This document shows, piece by piece, positions 45,193 through 53,938 of a stretch of 64,000 nucleotides of DNA (position 1 is its first letter; each line of letters starts with the position of its first letter). The stretch spans positions 620,001 to 684,000 of the forward strand of contig NZ_MTSZ01000003.1 in the NCBI RefSeq assembly GCF_002118315.1, written 5' to 3'. A program made the translations under genes and the position numbers. Under the pieces are notes generated by a model, which was not told where the DNA came from, made no database searches, and saw nothing but the letters and a program-made list of their open reading frames with translations. This DNA is from Kiloniella majae. Its GTDB lineage: Bacteria > Pseudomonadota > Alphaproteobacteria > Kiloniellales > Kiloniellaceae.

Positions 45193-45963
45193 ATGAAAAT
45201 ATCTAACAAGCAGAAAGAAGCGAACAAAGCTAAGTTGATTGCTGTTGCCGTGGATCTATTTTCCGAGCATGGCTTTCACAATGTTTCTATGAAGCAAATT
45301 TCCAAAGCAGCAGAGATGGGGGATTCAACGATCTATAAGTATTTCCCCAACAAAGATAAGTTTCTGTTGTCCTACCACGAGACCGCCTTGAACAGTGTTC
45401 TGGAGCTTGTTGACGAAGCGGAGGATTTTTCTCACTTTACTCTTGAAGAAAAATTACAATTTTTCATCTATAATTACCTAGATATCCTGGTTGAAAATCG
45501 AGAGTTTGTCGCGGAAAGTATCGAAATTTTACGTGCGTCCCCTGCTTTTTTGATGCAACGGGAATTTCCTGCAAGCAAAGCTCTCAAAAAGAAAATTATC
45601 GAAATTCTGGAGCAGTCGGTTGAGGATGAAGAGATCCCGGAAGTTCCTTTCGAAGGTGCTGTTGCCCATCTGATGATTGATGCTCTATTGGGGATAGTTC
45701 TCTATTGGCTACAAGATGATAGCGAAGAGTTCACCCAAACAACTCAGTTTGTCGAAGTTTCGACTAATTTCTTTGCCACATTGTTAAGGAGTGGTGTGCT
45801 TGGCAAGGGGGTCGATCTTGTTAGTTTTATGATTAAAAGTCAGATGATGCGCTTTCTGGAAAACGGGCAAGGGTTCTCAACCCTGATGAAGGGATTTGGG
45901 GCTATGGCGCGTAATGGGGCCAATATGGGAACCGGCAAAGGGGGCTGGAAACATGGCGGCTAA
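45193..45963 (+). CDS. TetR-family transcriptional regulator
   Basis: 256 residues, longer than the usual 190-220. The N-terminal helix-turn-helix is complete: LIAVAVDLFSEHGFHNVSMK followed by AAEMGDSTIYKYFPNKDKFLL (about 10-52), matching TetR_N. The ligand domain has no clear family. The last 60 residues (FMIKSQMMRFLENGQGFSTL, then a Gly-rich GTGKGGWKHGG) form an unusual tail that overlaps the next gene by 11 bases. The gene is first in a three-gene overlapping operon with an ABC1-type kinase and a small membrane protein, so it probably regulates that operon. Inducer unknown. Confidence 0.86.
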   Translation: MKISNKQKEANKAKLIAVAVDLFSEHGFHNVSMKQISKAAEMGDSTIYKYFPNKDKFLLSYHETALNSVLELVDEAEDFSHFTLEEKLQFFIYNYLDILVENREFVAESIEILRASPAFLMQREFPASKALKKKIIEILEQSVEDEEIPEVPFEGAVAHLMIDALLGIVLYWLQDDSEEFTQTTQFVEVSTNFFATLLRSGVLGKGVDLVSFMIKSQMMRFLENGQGFSTLMKGFGAMARNGANMGTGKGGWKHGG

Positions 45964-47296
45964 GGGATCCATTGCAACCAGAAAATTGCATCGTTCGGCG
46001 ACAATAGGCCTAACCGCCACCAAGGTTGGGTTGCGACATTTAGGGCATGTCGGAAAGAAAAAATTCACTGTCGGCTATTCTACACCCAAGCAGGATGAAG
46101 AAGTCAGAACCAAGCATGAAGAAGACATCGGGAAAACACTTTTCAAGGCTTTGAACCAACTTAAGGGAACTGCTTTAAAGGCTTCGCAAATTCTGAGCAT
46201 GGAGGCGGATATTCTTCCCGAAGGTATCAGGCGAGAATTATCAAAAGCCTGTTACAAAGCAACACCATTAAATCGGGCCTTGGTTGATAAGGTTTTCCGA
46301 GATCAGTTTACCAAAAGCCCGGGGGCAATTTTTGAAAATTTTGACTCGAAAGCATTTGCAGCGGCTAGTTTAGGACAGGTTCACAGAGCGAAGCTGGCTT
46401 CGGGACAGGATGTAGCCGTTAAGGTGCAGTATCCTGGAATAGCAGCTTCAATTAAAAGCGATATGAAGATGCTCGGGGGGCTGCTGACGGTTATTTCTGC
46501 CTCTACAGATTTAATGCCAGATAGAAATATTATAGATACGGTTCTGGATGAGATCACTATACAGCTTCATCGCGAAGTCGATTATTTTCAAGAAGCAGAG
46601 AGCCTCAAGTGGTTCAGAGATAAAATAAAGGACGAGCGGATCATTGTACCTGAGATTTATGATGACTATAGCTCAGAACGTATTTTAACAACTCAATTGT
46701 TAACAGGGCTTCATCTGGATGAATGGTTGGCCACCAATCCTTCGCAAGAAGCGAAAAATGCCTACGGCCAGCTCTTGTTTGATTTTTTCTTCAACAGTTT
46801 TTTTGAACTGGGGTTTGTACATGCAGATCCACACCCGGGTAATTTTCTGTTCATGGAAAATGGTCAGCTGGGGTTACTGGATTTTGGGTGTGTGCGGAAA
46901 ATGGATGGCGGCTTCACTCAAATTATATCCGATTATTATAAGTTTCTCATTCATCACCATACAGTTGAGCCTGATTACGAAAAGTTGAGAGGCTTTTACG
47001 AAGATCTGGAGCTAAGCAAGGATGAGATGACGGACGAAGAATTCCGATCTCTTTTGCAACCTCAGTTGGACATAATTCAAAAATGGATGATTGAGCCGTA
47101 TCTAGAAGAGCAATTTAATTTTACCAACAGGGAGTGGCCGGAAATTAAGATGGCTGATACCCGAAAAATAACACCTTTTATGAAAGAGATTAATCGAAAC
47201 CTCCTGTATTTTGATCGAACCTATCGTGGAATGATTTTGTTGTTAAGCAAGTTGGGGGCGACAGTCAAAACCGGAAATAAGTGGATCGGAGCGTGA
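45953..47296 (+). CDS. AarF/ABC1/UbiB-family atypical kinase
   Basis: 447 residues from ATG 45953. Family features are LKGTALKASQILSME (the KxGQ-type lid, here KASQ), FAAASLGQVHRAKL (the Ala-rich loop replacing the P-loop), VAVKVQYPGI (VAIK-type Lys), HADPHPGNFLF (catalytic Asp) and GLLDFGCVRKM (DFG). In the UbiB branch these proteins support ubiquinone synthesis or lipid transfer; other branches have no known job. TetR control and a membrane-protein partner set this one apart from a housekeeping UbiB, which is typically in a ubiE-ubiJ-ubiB context. Confidence 0.86.
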   Translation: MAAKGSIATRKLHRSATIGLTATKVGLRHLGHVGKKKFTVGYSTPKQDEEVRTKHEEDIGKTLFKALNQLKGTALKASQILSMEADILPEGIRRELSKACYKATPLNRALVDKVFRDQFTKSPGAIFENFDSKAFAAASLGQVHRAKLASGQDVAVKVQYPGIAASIKSDMKMLGGLLTVISASTDLMPDRNIIDTVLDEITIQLHREVDYFQEAESLKWFRDKIKDERIIVPEIYDDYSSERILTTQLLTGLHLDEWLATNPSQEAKNAYGQLLFDFFFNSFFELGFVHADPHPGNFLFMENGQLGLLDFGCVRKMDGGFTQIISDYYKFLIHHHTVEPDYEKLRGFYEDLELSKDEMTDEEFRSLLQPQLDIIQKWMIEPYLEEQFNFTNREWPEIKMADTRKITPFMKEINRNLLYFDRTYRGMILLLSKLGATVKTGNKWIGA

Positions 47297-47778
47297 TGAT
47301 GCCAACAGCTATGGAAAGCCACAAAGATCTGTTTCATGGTAAAACATCTCAAGAGAAATTCCTCCTCAAATATTACCGGGAAAAATTACAAACATATTTT
47401 ATTGAAAAGCGATGGGTCGGCCGTTGGATTATGGGAGTGGCAATAACGCATATTGCCTTTACCTTTATTCTTTTCCGAACTCAGATTGCATTTATTTTTA
47501 TGAATGGCTTCTTTGATATGGGGATTACAAACTATGAAATCAGCAATACGGTTTGGTTCTTTTTCTTTGGTATGCCGCTTTTTCTTGTCGGACTTCTGAT
47601 CGATCGAGATGAAAAACGAAATACGCTTCCCCCTTTTCAGGAGGTTTTACTTTGTACGCTGGTTTGCATGACAGCGTTAGGGATAATGCTCATACCTTTA
47701 TCGGGGTTTTGGCTAATGGTTCCTGCAATTTTCGGATTTTATCTGAAAAACAAATCTGCCAATGATAACTGGAATTGA
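47296..47778 (+). CDS. Small membrane protein encoded downstream of the ABC1 kinase
   Basis: 160 residues from ATG 47296, which shares its first base with the last of the upstream stop (TGATG), so the two are translationally coupled. A soluble N-terminal 45 residues (HGKTSQEKFLLKYYREKLQTY) precede three or four membrane segments (WIMGVAITHIAFTFILFRT, VWFFFFGMPLFLVGLLI, LLCTLVCMTALGIMLIP). I know no family for it. Its tight link to the kinase suggests they form a membrane complex. Confidence 0.7.
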   Translation: MMPTAMESHKDLFHGKTSQEKFLLKYYREKLQTYFIEKRWVGRWIMGVAITHIAFTFILFRTQIAFIFMNGFFDMGITNYEISNTVWFFFFGMPLFLVGLLIDRDEKRNTLPPFQEVLLCTLVCMTALGIMLIPLSGFWLMVPAIFGFYLKNKSANDNWN

Positions 47779-47821
47779 TCGTATCTGTGTAACGGGAAAA
47801 CAATACCAGTACTTGAAGCTT

Positions 47822-48646
47822 TTAACGGGGCACAAAACTTACAGGATGACTTTTAAAAGCTGCGCCATGTGGCTGGGAACTTGAAACATGGAAGTGTAGA
47901 TGGGGGGCTGTGGAATAGCCTGTGTTGCCTGAATAAGCGATGAGTTGCCCTTTTTCGACCTTGTCGCCGACCTGTACAACAACGCCATCTTTTTTGAGAT
48001 GTAGGTACTGCCCTATCGTGCCATCAGAGTGTTGTATCCAGAGGTAATTCTCTTCACTTTTATATTGATTTGAAGCACCGCCTTGGAATGAATCTTCTCT
48101 GAGGGCTAGCACTGTTCCTTCGCGCGCGGCAAGAATTTCTGATCCAACAGGCATTGCCCAATCTATGGCGAAGCTGTTCGGGCCTCTATGAGAAAAGGCC
48201 CCGTTCGGACCTTGGGATACCGGATAGGATTTTGTTTTTGGAAAAGGGAGTTGATAGAGCACGGTATCATCGTGTTTGGCATCTCCGGTTTCCGGATGGA
48301 GTTGTGATGTCCAGCTGTAGCGCCATTCTCCATGATTTTTTACTTTTACGAAGAGAATGCTTTTGATTTGATTCGGTCCAACTAGCGCGTTCTTTGTTAT
48401 TTGCTTGGGCGTAATATTGTATCCCGTCATGTGTAACGATACACGCACAGGAAAAGCATAGTTGTTTTGAACACTAATTTGGGCGCTTTTGTTATCCTCT
48501 ACGGTCAGATAACAAATCTTGCTGTGGTGAAAACAAGTCTCGCGTTCACTTGCTTTCGCTTCTGTTGCCAGCAAGAAACCAAAACAAGTAAATAGCGTAC
48601 CGATAAAACAAACAAAGGAGAAGGGCCGAAGGGAAAGGTGTTTCAT
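47822..48646 (-). CDS. Secreted M23-family metallopeptidase
   Basis: 274 residues with a signal peptide ending near ATEAKA. An immunoglobulin-like N-terminal region (about 30-130) leads to an M23/LytM domain: HRGPNSFAIDWAMPVGSEILAARE has the His and Asp Zn ligands, and STAPHLHFHVSS the HxH. Complete ligands suggest a true peptidoglycan endopeptidase acting in the periplasm. The spacing of the first ligand pair (H...9...D) is wider than in LytM, as in a frequent subgroup. It is convergent with the ABC1 operon. Confidence 0.88.
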   Translation of the reverse strand: MKHLSLRPFSFVCFIGTLFTCFGFLLATEAKASERETCFHHSKICYLTVEDNKSAQISVQNNYAFPVRVSLHMTGYNITPKQITKNALVGPNQIKSILFVKVKNHGEWRYSWTSQLHPETGDAKHDDTVLYQLPFPKTKSYPVSQGPNGAFSHRGPNSFAIDWAMPVGSEILAAREGTVLALREDSFQGGASNQYKSEENYLWIQHSDGTIGQYLHLKKDGVVVQVGDKVEKGQLIAYSGNTGYSTAPHLHFHVSSSQPHGAAFKSHPVSFVPR

Positions 48647-48720
48647 ACTCTGACGTCACTCTCTTGCTTTAGTTGCTCTGTTTCTCCTGATGATACTTTA
48701 CTTATGGGGGAAAGGAAGAT

Positions 48721-49515
48721 TTACCCAAGCAACAGGCTGTCGCTATCGAGTTCCTCGCCTCTAACCTTGCCAAACATGTCTACTAGATCGTGAATTGTCA
48801 TGGAGCTACGTTCTTCACCAGAAACATCCAACACGACTTGCCCTTCATGCAGCATTACTGTTCTTGTGCCAAACTGCAGAGCCTGTCCCATCGAATGGGT
48901 AATCATCAAGGTCGTGATACCGGTCTCTTGAACAATGTCATTGGTTAGTTCCAGCACAAAGGCCTGCATTCTAGGGTCAAGTGCGGCTGTGTGTTCATCG
49001 AGCAACAGACATTTTGTTGGTTGTAATGTCGCCATGATCAGGCTGACAGCCTGTCGCTGGCCACCACTGAGCAATCCCATTTTGTCTGCTAAACGGTCTT
49101 CCAGACCTAACCTCAGGCGAGACAGGCGCTCTTTGAAAAGTTCACGCTTGGTATTGTTTATCGCCAGACCAAAGCTGCGCTTTTGCCCCCGTGAATGGGC
49201 AAGGGAGAGATTTTCTTCGATGGTTAAGGCTTCGCAGGTTCCTGCAAGAGGGTCCTGAAAAACACGAGAGACCAAACTACTCCGTCGTGCTGCTTTCCAA
49301 CGACTGACGTCTTTTTCATCAATTGTAATGGTGCCGCTATCTGCGATTAATTCACCTGTCAAACAGTTCATAAATGTGGATTTTCCCGCACCGTTTGATC
49401 CGATAACAGTAACGAATTCCCCTTCGGCAACAGACAGGTTTATACCCTGAAGCGCTTTGTTTTCGTTTGGTGTATCTTTGCCAAAAGTGATGCGGAGGTC
49501 TTGAACATTGATCAT
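48721..49515 (-). CDS. ABC transporter ATP-binding protein (TrpZ-like)
   Basis: 264 residues, the ATPase of the importer encoded by the next two genes. Walker A is GSNGAGKST (about 39-47), the signature LLSGGQRQA, Walker B KCLLLDEHTAALDP, and the switch MITHSM. Both EE- and H-loop residues are in place, with His for the more usual Pro in DEHTAA, typical of the TrpXYZ-type branch. It sits one base away from the permease stop codon. Confidence 0.9.
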   Translation of the reverse strand: MINVQDLRITFGKDTPNENKALQGINLSVAEGEFVTVIGSNGAGKSTFMNCLTGELIADSGTITIDEKDVSRWKAARRSSLVSRVFQDPLAGTCEALTIEENLSLAHSRGQKRSFGLAINNTKRELFKERLSRLRLGLEDRLADKMGLLSGGQRQAVSLIMATLQPTKCLLLDEHTAALDPRMQAFVLELTNDIVQETGITTLMITHSMGQALQFGTRTVMLHEGQVVLDVSGEERSSMTIHDLVDMFGKVRGEELDSDSLLLG

Positions 49516-49516
49516 T

Positions 49517-50413
49517 TTAGTTACCCCGCTTCATCAGTTTTTTGAGGGGGTTTTTGGCCCCGGGTAAAATCAAGGCAATTGTAACCAGTAAAGCAGTGAC
49601 AAGATTAAGATCAGAAGGTTCCAACCCGATGCTATCAGCGTTGAGGGCAAGGCCAATGGCAATGCGATAGACGATTGAGCCAAAGATACAGGCTAGAACA
49701 GCCATTAACATGCCGCGTGTCGAGAAGATTGCTTCACCCGCGATAAGAGCAGCAAGGCCGATAACAATCGTACCTGTACCAATTGTAATATCAGCGAAGC
49801 CGTTCATTTGCGCGAACAGAGCTCCGGCCAAACCAACAAGAGCATTTGAAAGTGCCATGCCGATATAGGTTGTCTTGTTCGTGTCAATCCCTTGTGCACG
49901 GGCCATCTTCTGGTTTGCGCCGGTTGAGCGCATGGCTAGTCCATAGTCAGAATTGAGGAAGCGGGCCACGATGATAGCAACGACAAAGACGATAATAGCT
50001 GCAATAATTGGTTTCAGATAATAACCCGGCAGGCCTTGGCCTTCAAAGGGCGTGAGAATGGTTTCTTCAGTTATGATGGCAACGTTTGGACGGCCCATAA
50101 TACGCAGGTTGATTGAGTAGAGCGCAATCATGGTCAGGATAGAAGCCAACAGGTTGAGGATCTTGAAGCGCAAGTTCAAGAAGGCCGTAACCAGTCCAGC
50201 CATGCCGCCTGCAAAAAAAGAAATAACCGTAGCCAATAAAGGGTTGAAGCCGGAGACAATCATCGTTGCACAGACGGCTGCGCCTAATGGAAAAGATCCG
50301 TCAATCGTTAGATCGGGAAAGTCTAGAATTCTGAAGGACAAGAAGACGGCTAAAGCAATCAAGCCGTAGATCAGGCCTAATTCGATGGCACCCATAAAGG
50401 CAATAAGGTTCAT
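49517..50413 (-). CDS. ABC transporter permease (TrpY-like)
   Basis: 298-residue polytopic membrane protein; about eight or nine membrane helices by eye. It belongs to the branched-chain-type (LivH-like) permease group: GLIYGLIALAVFLSFRILDFPDLTIDGSFPLG is the opening, and AMRSTGANQKMARAQGID is the EAA-like coupling loop. It is the single permease of the TrpXYZ-like importer, working as a homodimer. The substrate-binding protein gene lies upstream after a 159-base gap that contains a stem-loop. Confidence 0.88.
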   Translation of the reverse strand: MNLIAFMGAIELGLIYGLIALAVFLSFRILDFPDLTIDGSFPLGAAVCATMIVSGFNPLLATVISFFAGGMAGLVTAFLNLRFKILNLLASILTMIALYSINLRIMGRPNVAIITEETILTPFEGQGLPGYYLKPIIAAIIVFVVAIIVARFLNSDYGLAMRSTGANQKMARAQGIDTNKTTYIGMALSNALVGLAGALFAQMNGFADITIGTGTIVIGLAALIAGEAIFSTRGMLMAVLACIFGSIVYRIAIGLALNADSIGLEPSDLNLVTALLVTIALILPGAKNPLKKLMKRGN

Positions 50414-50487
50414 TTATCCGAAGCCTCGCGGCTCTCTAACTGTTGTGTTTCTGCGTCGATTACGCTGCTTGGGTAGTTCCATAACGC

Positions 50488-50524
50488 AAGAAGACGAAAT
50501 CCGCAAAACGAATTTCGTCTTCTT
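50488..50524 (-). promoter_or_regulatory. Intraoperon stem-loop between binding-protein and permease genes
   Basis: Two perfect 13-base arms AAGAAGACGAAAT (50488-50500) and ATTTCGTCTTCTT (50512-50524) enclose an 11-nt loop. It lies downstream of the binding-protein stop (minus strand) and ahead of the permease, with no T-run on the minus strand, so it probably stabilises the upstream mRNA and gives excess binding protein. Confidence 0.65.
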
Positions 50525-50572
50525 TAAATGCTTTTCTATCTCTGTCTTTTGGACAAGAACAGAAAATGGATC

Positions 50573-51547
50573 TTATTTGATCACTTCAGTTGCACGGGCA
50601 ATGACTTCAGGTGAAAGGGTTACACCCATTTTCTCTGCCATGGTCGGGTTCACAAAAAGATTTGTCTTGCTAACGCCCTGGAATGCAATATCGCCTGCTG
50701 CCTTGCCATTAAGGATATCAACAACAACTTTACCTGTTTGACGTCCGACATCGTAATAATCAAAGCCAAGAGCAGCCAAAGCACCACGTTTAACAGAATC
50801 AGTATCGCCTGCATAAACCGGGATCTGGTTATCAATACCAACTTTCACCACAGCTTCGAAGGCTGAGATGATTGTGTTATCCGTTGCAACGTAAATAACG
50901 TCTGCTTTGCCAATCAGGTTTTGTGCAGCAGTCAGAACTTCCCCGGTTTTTGTCGCTGGTGATGCAATCACTTCAAAGCCTTGGTCTGCACCATGTTTTT
51001 TCACAAGATCCAGCAAAACAACTGAATTTGCTTCACCCGGGTTGTAGGGAACGCCGATGCTTTTTGCATTTGGTGTTAGTTCTTTAATCAGGGCAATGTG
51101 CTGATCAATAGGGGATAGATCACTGACACCTGTAACATTTGTACCTGATGGACCTTCGCCGGCGACAAGTTTAGCAGCGACCGGGTCGGTAACGGCAGAG
51201 AAAACAACCGGAATATCTTTTGTTGCAGCAACAACAGCTTGGGCTGAAGGTGTTGCAATTGGTACGATTACATTCGGGCCGTTACCAATATATTCTCTTG
51301 CAATCTGAGCAGCCGTCGCTGGGTTACCCTGCGCACTTTTATAGAGGAATGTAAGGTTCTTGCCTTCTTCAAAACCCTGAGCTTTCAGTTCGTCACGTAC
51401 ACCGTCACGTACAGCATCAAGGGCTGGATGCTCAACGATAGCAGTTGTGGCAACAACAACATCTTCTGCCTGCGCTGTAAAAGGAAGCGCGAGACCAAGT
51501 GCTATAGTAGCTGCAAAAATTTTGGATCCCAAATCTTTGGAAATCAT
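50573..51547 (-). CDS. ABC transporter substrate-binding protein (TrpX-like, DUF534)
   Basis: 324 residues from ATG 51547, preceded by GGAGGCACATC. A signal peptide (TIALGLALPFTAQAED) directs it to the periplasm. The mature protein matches the ABC_sub_bind (TrpX) family: VVATTAIVEHPALDAVRDG opens it, NVTGVSDLSPIDQHIALIKEL and ATDNTIISAFEAVV are internal blocks. Related systems import tryptophan or tyrosine, or unknown aromatic ligands, so the substrate is only inferred. Its mRNA end is protected by the stem-loop at 50488. Confidence 0.9.
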   Translation of the reverse strand: MISKDLGSKIFAATIALGLALPFTAQAEDVVVATTAIVEHPALDAVRDGVRDELKAQGFEEGKNLTFLYKSAQGNPATAAQIAREYIGNGPNVIVPIATPSAQAVVAATKDIPVVFSAVTDPVAAKLVAGEGPSGTNVTGVSDLSPIDQHIALIKELTPNAKSIGVPYNPGEANSVVLLDLVKKHGADQGFEVIASPATKTGEVLTAAQNLIGKADVIYVATDNTIISAFEAVVKVGIDNQIPVYAGDTDSVKRGALAALGFDYYDVGRQTGKVVVDILNGKAAGDIAFQGVSKTNLFVNPTMAEKMGVTLSPEVIARATEVIK

Positions 51548-51903
51548 GATGTGCCTCCGAGATAGCAATTATATATTTATTTGAATGGTTCAGACCCGCA
51601 TAACGACTGCACATAAATAACGCATCAGGAGTCTGTCCAGATTTGTTGATGTGTATTAATCCTCGTCACCACCATGAAAGCAAGAGGATATATTGGAAAG
51701 ACTTGATGTTTCTTGTTTGGGTTTAAATTTGAAAGCATTGTTAAAACGGCGGCAGTGATATGTCATCCTAATACAAGATAGCTATTCTCTATCAGGGCTT
51801 TGCTTGTTCCCGAAAAGAAAACTCGACATAGTATATTCAATGTGATGTGCGTGTCTGACAAAGTGTAAATCGTACAAGATATAAGAGAGCTATAAAGATT
51901 GTT
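51548..51903. other. Divergent intergenic region (TrpX-like / fdhD)
   Basis: About 356 bases between divergent start codons. It should hold the promoters of both; no ORF, tRNA or known riboswitch is seen. Nothing resembling a T-box or a tryptophan attenuator can be recognised. Confidence 0.35.
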
Positions 51904-52899
51904 GTGGATCGCCTAATGAAAGATATCGACCAGGGAAAAAAGACGCGTCATCGTGTGGCGAAAGCAGATGCAAAAACGCTGGAAGAATTTATTTTGAGGC
52001 CGGATCCAGCCAAGGAAGGCTTAACGGAAGCAGTGGCGGGAACTGATCAGGATGGCAATACTATTGAAATTCCTGTTGTAGTCGAGAAGCCGTTGACACT
52101 CTTCCTGAATGGTCAGGAAATTGTAACAATGATGACCATTGGTGATTATCCCGACTATCTGGCTGTTGGATATCTTTTAAATCAAAATATGTTACGTCGT
52201 GATGATGTGATTACAGCGATTGATGTAGATGAAGAGCTTGATCTGGTTGTTGTTCGAACTGAACGCGAAACCAACTATGAAGAAAAACTGAAAAAGAAAA
52301 CGCGTACGTCTGGCTGTGCCCAAGGAACTGTCTTTGGGGATTTGATGGAAAAATTTGAAGATATAAAGCTTCCTGCGGATGCCAGAATTCATACGTCATG
52401 GATCTATGCCCTCAGTCGTAAGATTAACATGGCGCCCAGTTTGTACCTAGAAGCAGGAGCAATACATGGATGTGTTTTGTGTCAGGGCGACCAGCCGTTG
52501 ATTTATATCGAGGATGTCGGGCGTCATAATGCCGTCGATAAAATTGCAGGCTATATGTTTTTGAACAACATTAGGGCTTCAGACAAAATTTTCTACACAA
52601 CGGGCCGTTTGACATCAGAGATGGTGATTAAAACAGTGCAGATGGGAATCCCCGTACTGGTTTCCCGTTCCGGTTTCACAGCTTGGGGTGTTGATCTGGC
52701 AAAAGAAGCTGGACTTACATTAGTCGGTAGAGCGAAGGGCAAACGTTTCACGGCCCTTGCTGGACAGGATCGAATTGTATTCGACCATCAAGTTGCAGAT
52801 TTGGAGGATGAAGATCCTCGACATCAAAGAGCAGCAGCCCGGGGAACTGAAGCCAGTCCTTCAGGAACTCAGACCAAAGAAAGCCTAACCAATGACTGA
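51904..52899 (+). CDS. fdhD: Formate dehydrogenase accessory sulfurtransferase FdhD
   Basis: Transfers sulfur from IscS to the molybdenum cofactor of formate dehydrogenase. 331 residues, GTG start, with ATG 51916 as an alternative. The reactive loop is RTSGCAQGTVFGDL with one cysteine (about residue 138); E. coli has CxxC there, and a single-Cys form is seen in many other bacteria. EDVGRHNAVDKIAGY is the family's central motif, with GRLTSEMVIK and IPVLVSRSG also conserved. It has an N-terminal extension of about 50 residues. It overlaps mobA by 8 bases. Confidence 0.94.
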   Translation: MDRLMKDIDQGKKTRHRVAKADAKTLEEFILRPDPAKEGLTEAVAGTDQDGNTIEIPVVVEKPLTLFLNGQEIVTMMTIGDYPDYLAVGYLLNQNMLRRDDVITAIDVDEELDLVVVRTERETNYEEKLKKKTRTSGCAQGTVFGDLMEKFEDIKLPADARIHTSWIYALSRKINMAPSLYLEAGAIHGCVLCQGDQPLIYIEDVGRHNAVDKIAGYMFLNNIRASDKIFYTTGRLTSEMVIKTVQMGIPVLVSRSGFTAWGVDLAKEAGLTLVGRAKGKRFTALAGQDRIVFDHQVADLEDEDPRHQRAAARGTEASPSGTQTKESLTND

Positions 52900-53515
52900 T
52901 GTTGCAGGTGTTATTCTGGCAGGTGGGTTAGCCCGTCGTATGGGCGGCGGCGATAAGGGCTTGAAGTCATTAGCAGGGGAGAGCCTGCTCGCTCGTATTA
53001 TACAGCGAATTAGGCCTCAGGTCGGGCCGTTGGTGCTAAACGCCAATGGTGATCAAAAGCGGTTTAACGCATTTTCGTTACCTGTTGCCGCTGACGTGGT
53101 TGATGATAACCCCGGCCCTCTGGCTGGTGTCTTGACGGGCATGGAATGGGTTGCAGCGTATTCACCTAACGTAAAATGGATGGTCTCTGTTCCTTGTGAT
53201 GCCCCTTTTATTCCAATGGATCTTGTGGGTCGATTAATATCGGAGGCGACAAAACAGGGCGTACCTTTGGCTTGCGCCATGTCACAGGGGCGAACACATC
53301 CGGTGGTTGGCTTGTGGTCCGTTGCGTTACGTAATGATTTGCGACAAGCGATTATGCGAGAAGAAATGCGCAAAGTTGATCGTTGGACTGAACGGCATGG
53401 TATTTGTCACGTTCCTTTTGACGATGTTGTCATTGGGAATGAGACTATTGATCCTTTTTACAATGCCAATAAACCGGATGATTTGGTACGGGTAGAGAGA
53501 TTGTTGGAGAATTAA
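52892..53515 (+). CDS. mobA: Molybdenum cofactor guanylyltransferase
   Basis: Attaches GMP to molybdopterin to make the guanine dinucleotide cofactor of formate dehydrogenase and related enzymes. 207 residues. VILAGGLARRMGGGDKGLKSL is the nucleotide-binding start (LAGGxSxRMGxxK), DNPGPLAGVLTGMEW and SVPCDAPFIP (Mg-binding Asp) follow. The start overlaps the fdhD end, so the two are coupled, which fits common service to formate dehydrogenase. No formate dehydrogenase gene is within the window. Confidence 0.95.
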   Translation: MTDVAGVILAGGLARRMGGGDKGLKSLAGESLLARIIQRIRPQVGPLVLNANGDQKRFNAFSLPVAADVVDDNPGPLAGVLTGMEWVAAYSPNVKWMVSVPCDAPFIPMDLVGRLISEATKQGVPLACAMSQGRTHPVVGLWSVALRNDLRQAIMREEMRKVDRWTERHGICHVPFDDVVIGNETIDPFYNANKPDDLVRVERLLEN

Positions 53516-53938
53516 ATTTCGCTTTCTTCGTCGACAGTTTTTAAAGGTAGTTTGGTATTTTTGCGAACCTGAATGTGTAACATTAGGCTTTGCTAATCTT
53601 TCCGACATCATGCCTATTAGAAGCTTGCCAGTCTTTATATCCCAATCTTTATATTCGGGAATGGTCGGACTCAGGGATATTGCATCCAGATGGGACTTTC
53701 ATACCCTGATATGAGTTTGGGATATAAATTTGGCTTATAAAGGTCATGTCTTGATATAAAGAGATATGAAACTATCCTGATTTCTTTGCCTTCCCGGTCG
53801 GTATCAGTTACTGATTGGTTACCTCAAAATTATCCCGTTTGTGGATAGTGGCTGTAATATTTGCTACTCAGCTATTCTCACTTCACATGTTCTTTCATGA
53901 CATGTTTTTACGGGACATGCTCTTATGGGAAAATTCAT
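53516..53938. other. Structured intergenic region upstream of an MFS gene
   Basis: About 420 bases between mobA and the MFS gene. It contains nested inverted repeats: outer TTTATATCCCAA (53634-53645) with TTGGGATATAAA (53717-53728), inner TCAGGG (53671-53676) with CCCTGA (53704-53709). A leader RNA could fold into a long stem here. I recognise no known riboswitch. Confidence 0.55.

Noticed and set aside
53634-53728. Molybdenum-cofactor riboswitch because of the nearby mobA and fdhD
   Set aside because: The repeats do not show the Moco RNA pattern I know, and they lie downstream of mobA, not upstream.
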